Shown here piece by piece: positions 59,719-64,000 of a stretch of 64,000 nucleotides of DNA (its first letter is position 1; each line of letters opens with the position of its first letter). The translations under genes and the position numbers were made by a program. This DNA comes from Eubacteriaceae bacterium (GTDB lineage: Bacteria > Bacillota > Clostridia > Lachnospirales > Lachnospiraceae): the NCBI GenBank assembly GCA_910574915.1, contig CAJTCR010000018.1, positions 5,401 through 69,400 of the forward strand, in the 5' to 3' direction. The notes under the pieces were generated by a model that worked only from the letters and a program-made list of their open reading frames with translations, was not told the origin of the DNA and ran no database searches.

Positions 59719-61059
59719 ATGGAACAGACATTTATGAAAGAGAAAAAAATACTGCCGCTCGTACTGTCGATGGCACTGCCAATGGTGCTGTCGATGGCGG
59801 TCAATTCGCTGTACAATATTGTGGACAGCTATTTTGTCGCACGCTACAGTGAAGACGCGATGACGGCGCTGGCGCTGGTATATCCGATGCAAAATTTAAT
59901 CACTGCGGTAACGGTTGGGTTTGGCATCGGCGTCAATGCGGTAACTGCGTATTATCTGGGAGCGCAGCAGAAGGAAAAGGCAAACCGTGCCACGACGCAG
60001 GGCGTTTTTTGGAATTTTGTACATGGCGTGGCGTTAGCTGTGCTTTGTATTGCCGCAATGCCTGCGTTTCTGCGTGCGTTTACGTCGGTGGAGCCGATTA
60101 TCGAACAGGCGCTTATCTATTCCAACCGTGCGTTTTTATTTGCGCCGATGATCGGGATCAGCATTTCGTTTGAAAAAATATTCCAGTCGGTCGGAAATAT
60201 GAAGGAAACGATGTTTTGTATGATGTGCGGGTTTGTGACAAATATTATTTTAGATCCGCTTATGATCTTCGGCGTCGGGTTTTTCCCTGAGATGGGAACG
60301 GCAGGGGCAGCGTATGCCACAGGAATCGGACAGTGCGTTACGGTAGTGGTCTATGTGGCGCTGTATGTGATGCGCCCTATCCCGGTAAAGATTTCAAAGG
60401 AATATTTGTGCTTGGATAAAGAAATTACGAAAAAACTCTATGCGATCGGCATTCCGGCAATGCTGAACATGGCGCTGCCGTCCTTTTTGATCTCCTCTTT
60501 GAATGGGATACTGGCTGCATTTTCGGAAAAATATGTGCTTGTACTTGGCGTTTATTATAAATTGCAGACGTTTATTTATCTGACAGCAAATGGGATTATC
60601 CAGGGAATCCGCCCGCTGGTCGGCTATAATTACGGCGCGGGAGAGCACAAGCGCGTGGACGGGATCTTTCAGACGACGCTAAAGCTGTCTATGGGCGTTA
60701 TGCTGGTAGGAATGATTTTATCATGGCTGATTCCCGCGCAGCTTGTCGGGCTGTTTACTTCCAGTCAGGAAACGATCGATATGGGGGTAACGGCGCTGCA
60801 CATTATAAGCCTTGGCTTTGTGATATCGGCAGTATCGGTTACTTGTTCCGGTGTGCTCGAAGGGCTTGGCAAAGGGACGCCTTCTTTGTATATTTCACTT
60901 GCGCGGTGCGTCGTCGTCATTATTCCGGCTGCGTTTTTGTTCAGCCGCTTTGTTGGGGCTGACGGGGTATGGTATGCGTTTTTCTTTACAGAAATCGTGA
61001 CGGCGGTGTTTTCTTATTTTGTGTACCGCAAAATTTATAATCAGATAACGGGTGCATAA
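59719..61059 (+). CDS. MATE family efflux transporter
   Basis: The 446-residue transporter has about twelve helices in two halves. MALPMVLSMAVNSLYNIVDSYF (read in parts) at the start and QGIRPLVGYNYGAGEHKRVD in the second half are MATE signatures. It is only moderately similar to the exporter at 53311-54687. GGAGG precedes the ATG. A structured leader with a terminator-like hairpin suggests substrate- or drug-controlled expression. The gerA operon begins 62 nt after its stop. Confidence 0.9.
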   Translation: MEQTFMKEKKILPLVLSMALPMVLSMAVNSLYNIVDSYFVARYSEDAMTALALVYPMQNLITAVTVGFGIGVNAVTAYYLGAQQKEKANRATTQGVFWNFVHGVALAVLCIAAMPAFLRAFTSVEPIIEQALIYSNRAFLFAPMIGISISFEKIFQSVGNMKETMFCMMCGFVTNIILDPLMIFGVGFFPEMGTAGAAYATGIGQCVTVVVYVALYVMRPIPVKISKEYLCLDKEITKKLYAIGIPAMLNMALPSFLISSLNGILAAFSEKYVLVLGVYYKLQTFIYLTANGIIQGIRPLVGYNYGAGEHKRVDGIFQTTLKLSMGVMLVGMILSWLIPAQLVGLFTSSQETIDMGVTALHIISLGFVISAVSVTCSGVLEGLGKGTPSLYISLARCVVVIIPAAFLFSRFVGADGVWYAFFFTEIVTAVFSYFVYRKIYNQITGA

Positions 61060-61120
61060 GAATCCAAAAAATGCACATACTGGCTGGGAGAATATGTTTG
61101 ACAAAAAGGAATGACAGCGT

Positions 61121-62707
61121 ATGAAAGAAAAGGAACATATACAAACAGCCAAAGCGCGGCCGCGGGTGAACCGGCAGGAGAAGCTTACGACACAGGAAGA
61201 GGTGCATCCGGTTTTTGCGCATGTAAGTGAAAATAAACAGTTTTTGCAGCAGCTTTTCGGAGGCAGCGCGGATATTAAAATGCGTGAAATGCTGCTTGGA
61301 AAAGACCGGGTGCGCTGCCTTGCTGCCTATATCGAGATTACGGCGGGATCGTTGGCGTTTGAAAATTCGCTGGTCGGGCGACTGTTAAATGACCTGGCGT
61401 ATTTGCCGGCACAGCAGATCTACCAGTCGTTGGCGGACAACGGGCAGGGGCTTTGTGATGTGACGCCGTTTGACAATATCGAGGACGCGGTGCAGTTTGG
61501 GCTGCTGACCGGGGATGTGATCTTGTTTATAGACGGGTTTGCAAGCGCACTGAAAATCCCGGACAAGGGATATCCGAATATGGGCGTGACAAAGCCGGAT
61601 TCCGAAAAAGTGATCCGCGGCTCGCAGGAAGGGTTTGCCGACTCGGTTAAGGTCAATACCGCTTTAATTCGCAAAAGAGTCCGCTCGACTAAGGTGCGCG
61701 TTAAGGAGGTCAGGGCAGGGCTTTACTCCCATACGAACATTGACCTCGTCTATATGGAAGGGCTCGTTTATCCCAGCTTGCTGGAAGAGATTGAACGGCG
61801 GCTGGATTCGTATACGATTGACGGCGTGCTGGACAGCGGGACGATCGAACAGCTTGCAGAGGATGAATGGTATTCTCCGTTTCCGCAGTTTCAGACGACG
61901 CAGCGGCCTGACCGCGCGGCGATCGCGGTGATGGAAGGACGGGTTGTGCTGCTGTGCGACAATTCGCCGACGGCGCTGATCTTGCCGACCGATTTTAACG
62001 CGATGCTCAAAACGAGCGATGATTATTACAACCGGTTCCAGATCGCATCGCTGGAACGGCTGATCCGGTATGCATCGGCGGTTATGGCACTGGCGCTTCC
62101 GGCGTTTTATCTGGCGGTCACCAATTTCCACACGCAGATCCTGCCGACATCGCTGCTGCTGTCGTTTGCGGCGGCAAGACAGGGCGTGCCGTTTCCGGCG
62201 GTCGTGGAAGTGCTGCTGATGGAGCTTTCCTTTGAGCTGCTGCGGGAGGCAGGCGTGCGCCTGCCGGGTGCGATGGGCAATACGATCGGCATTGTAGGCG
62301 GCTTGATTATCGGGCAGGCAGCGGTCGAAGCGAACCTGGTCAGCCCGATCGTTGTAATTGTCGTTGCGTTTACGGCGCTTAGTTCCTTTGCGATCCCAAA
62401 TGAAGAGCTGGCGACCTCGTTTCGGATCTTAAAGTTTTATATGATCGCACTGTCCGCATGGCTTGGGCTGTTTGGATTTTTAGCGTCGGCGTTAAGCATT
62501 CTTATTCACCTTGCAAAACTCCGCAGTTTTGGCATTCCTTATTTAATGCCGTATGTAGGCGCAGAGTTAAACGGGTATGAGGATGAGCGTGACAGCATGG
62601 TGCGCTACCCGCTGTTTTGGATGCGCACGCGCCCGATTTATGCAAGGCGCTTTGCGCGGCTTCGGCTGACATTTGGAAGCAAAAAGAATAAAGGGAAGGA
62701 ACGATAG
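61121..62707 (+). CDS. spore germination protein, GerA family A subunit
   Basis: The 528-residue protein is the A subunit of a GerA-type nutrient germinant receptor in the inner spore membrane. A large N-terminal cytosolic domain (about 1-300, with DVTPFDNIEDAVQFGLLTGD, GSQEGFADSVKVNTALIRKR and YMEGLVYPSLLEEIERRLDS) is followed by four or five helices (about 310-490, LPTSLLLSFAAARQGVPFPA). AATGAC/AGCGT leaves only a weak ribosome binding site. The B subunit starts 2 nt after its stop. Predicted to be expressed in the forespore. Confidence 0.94.
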   Translation: MKEKEHIQTAKARPRVNRQEKLTTQEEVHPVFAHVSENKQFLQQLFGGSADIKMREMLLGKDRVRCLAAYIEITAGSLAFENSLVGRLLNDLAYLPAQQIYQSLADNGQGLCDVTPFDNIEDAVQFGLLTGDVILFIDGFASALKIPDKGYPNMGVTKPDSEKVIRGSQEGFADSVKVNTALIRKRVRSTKVRVKEVRAGLYSHTNIDLVYMEGLVYPSLLEEIERRLDSYTIDGVLDSGTIEQLAEDEWYSPFPQFQTTQRPDRAAIAVMEGRVVLLCDNSPTALILPTDFNAMLKTSDDYYNRFQIASLERLIRYASAVMALALPAFYLAVTNFHTQILPTSLLLSFAAARQGVPFPAVVEVLLMELSFELLREAGVRLPGAMGNTIGIVGGLIIGQAAVEANLVSPIVVIVVAFTALSSFAIPNEELATSFRILKFYMIALSAWLGLFGFLASALSILIHLAKLRSFGIPYLMPYVGAELNGYEDERDSMVRYPLFWMRTRPIYARRFARLRLTFGSKKNKGKER

Positions 62708-62709
62708 GC

Positions 62710-63825
62710 GTGTTTTCCAGTAATGATAAAATATCGTCACGACAGATAAAAAGGCTGCTTGTGTTTGACGTGTTCGGCGCCGCCTCGCTGCTGCTGCCTT
62801 CACAGCTTGCAAAGTCCGGCAACGGGATCGGCTTATGGAGCATTCTTGCCGGCACGGTGTTTGCGGGGGTTTATTTATGGCTGCTGCACTCATGCTGCTG
62901 CCGTATGCCGTCGGATTATATGGCATATTTAAAAACGGGCTGGGGAAGCTTTCTGTCTAGGCTTTTCTATGTCTGCTACGCGATTCTCAGCATTGTGACA
63001 TGCGCCTGGGCAGCAAAGCTGCTGGCGGAGCTTATGTGCGGGACGCTGCTTGACAGCACACAGTTTGCGTCCGCACTGCTTGTGATCCTGCTGTTGGCGC
63101 TGTACGGCGCGGCTGCCGGGATGGAAGCGCGTGCCAGGGTATATGAGCTGCTGTTTTGGGTGCTTGTGCTTCCGCTTGTGGTTTTGCTGCTTTTGTGTGT
63201 CCGCCAGGTGCAGGTGATCCAGTGGTTTCCGATGCTTGGGGAAAGCGACGCGATTAGCTGGAGCTGGTTTTGGAGCGGGACATGGCAGTGCTTTGCCGCG
63301 TTTTTGCCGCTGACGTTTGTCGTGTTTTTGGTTCCGCATGTGCAGGACTTAAAAAAAGCAGGGCGTGCCGCGGCAGGCGCTGTGATTTTAAACGGCGCGG
63401 CGCTTGCGCTGCTTTACCTGATCCTTCTTGGCATCTTTGGGAGCGGGGCGTTAGCAAAAGAACAGTATCCGGTCATTACGCTGATGGGAATGGTAAAGAT
63501 CCCGGGAGATTTTATCAAAAGGCTGGATGCGGTAATGGTCGGCGGGTGGTTTTTTACACTGTACGCATTGATTGGGACGACGCTTTACTATGGCGTCGTC
63601 ATTATGCGCAGGGCGCTGACAAACCGGGAAGCGGACAGCAGCCAGGGCATTTCCAAGCACGTATGGTTTTTTGCGCTGGCAGCAGTGGCATATGCAGCCG
63701 GATTTTGGTTCCACTTATCTCCTAATGCCGAAGTGCTGGCGATGAAGCTGTTTTATGTTGCCGGCGTACCGTTTGCGGTAGTAGTCCCGGTTGTTTCCTT
63801 ATTTATATGCAGAGGGGAAGGGTGA
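62710..63825 (+). CDS. spore germination protein, GerA family B subunit
   Basis: The 371-residue protein has about ten membrane helices and belongs to the amino-acid/polyamine-type transporter group used as GerAB subunits, which bind germinant. SSRQIKRLLVFDVFGAASLL starts it, and LFYVAGVPFAVVVPVVSLFI ends it. Start is GTG 62710 with AGGGAAGGA upstream. It follows the A subunit by 2 nt and is followed by the C subunit after 2 nt. Confidence 0.92.
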   Translation: MFSSNDKISSRQIKRLLVFDVFGAASLLLPSQLAKSGNGIGLWSILAGTVFAGVYLWLLHSCCCRMPSDYMAYLKTGWGSFLSRLFYVCYAILSIVTCAWAAKLLAELMCGTLLDSTQFASALLVILLLALYGAAAGMEARARVYELLFWVLVLPLVVLLLLCVRQVQVIQWFPMLGESDAISWSWFWSGTWQCFAAFLPLTFVVFLVPHVQDLKKAGRAAAGAVILNGAALALLYLILLGIFGSGALAKEQYPVITLMGMVKIPGDFIKRLDAVMVGGWFFTLYALIGTTLYYGVVIMRRALTNREADSSQGISKHVWFFALAAVAYAAGFWFHLSPNAEVLAMKLFYVAGVPFAVVVPVVSLFICRGEG

Positions 63826-63827
63826 AT

Positions 63828-64000
63828 ATGGAGTACGTACGGCAGAATAGAAACAGGATCAAAGCAGCAGCCTGCCTTTTGCTGCTGGCGCTTTTTTGCA
63901 CCGGGTGCGCAGGGACGGAGCTGGAAAATAAATCGTTTCCGCTGGCGGTCATTATTGCGCAAAAGGATGGGCAGCACGAGGTATGCTATCTTGCGCAGCA
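63828..64000 (+). CDS. spore germination protein, GerA family C subunit (cut by window end)
   Basis: Only the first 57 codons are in the window. ATG 63828 follows GGGGAAGGG; the peptide has a basic start, a hydrophobic stretch (LLLLALFCTGCAG) with a lipobox-type Cys about residue 23, and ELENKSFPLAVIIAQ, the region that in GerAC proteins (WDRxEI-type opening) follows the lipid Cys. It completes the gerA operon. Confidence 0.88.
   Translation, partial: MEYVRQNRNRIKAAACLLLLALFCTGCAGTELENKSFPLAVIIAQKDGQHEVCYLAQ

Overview
The window looks like a piece of chromosome from a spore-forming, anaerobic Firmicute, most probably a gut Lachnospiraceae. The evidence is a GerA-type germination operon at the right end, a type III glutamine synthetase, the hprK-murB-rapZ-whiA order, a split transketolase, many Clostridia-type small proteins, purine-rich ribosome binding sites throughout, and Rpn-like and zinc-ribbon/HTH proteins typical of that family. 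Genus cannot be fixed from the sequence alone. I saw no rRNA, tRNA or CRISPR array.

Layout. 1-16,460 is an accessory island: the 5' part of a frameshifted DDE transposase, two alpha/beta hydrolases, two GNAT acetyltransferases, a wrecked serine hydrolase, a G+C-rich BceRS-BceAB-like peptide antibiotic sensing/efflux module with its own operator and terminators, a truncated sensor kinase, an ECF sigma/anti-sigma operon driving a second ABC transporter (plus a 52-residue membrane peptide not usually called), decayed Rpn and LysR pieces, and a small ribbon-helix-helix regulator behind a perfect consensus promoter. 16,685-22,655 is a pentose operon: arabinose isomerase, transaldolase, both transketolase halves, ribulose-phosphate 4-epimerase and an aldose epimerase. 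No ribulokinase or transporter lies in the window.

22,800-29,330 is repeat-rich. A GrpB-family gene is followed by a long foldback repeat, a terminator, a perfect 268-bp palindrome with promoter motifs, and a large secreted repeat protein; then comes another foldback element, a probable short transcript and an orphan sugar-binding lipoprotein. 29,633-38,209 holds a zinc-ribbon/HTH protein, pyrG and a complete type I restriction-modification set (hsdM, hsdS, hsdR). A second copy of the long foldback repeat, a VapBC-like toxin-antitoxin pair, a short derivative of the repeat and a decayed Rpn-like gene fill 38,250-40,710.

41,900-52,800 is core housekeeping on the plus strand: ftsH (with an unusual 33-bp-repeat tail), uvrC, hprK, an M18 aminopeptidase, murB, rapZ, whiA and a lipid kinase. 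52,860-64,000 carries a second zinc-ribbon/HTH protein, two MATE exporters (one behind a structured leader), class II aldolase, glutamine synthetase III, a Clostridia-type acidic protein, and the start of a gerA operon cut off by the window end.

The most unusual signals are the zero-spacer palindrome upstream of the surface protein (a candidate invertible promoter cassette or an assembly fold-back), the long foldback repeats whose arms differ by compensatory changes between copies, the repetitive FtsH tail, and the ECF-controlled ABC transporter operon.
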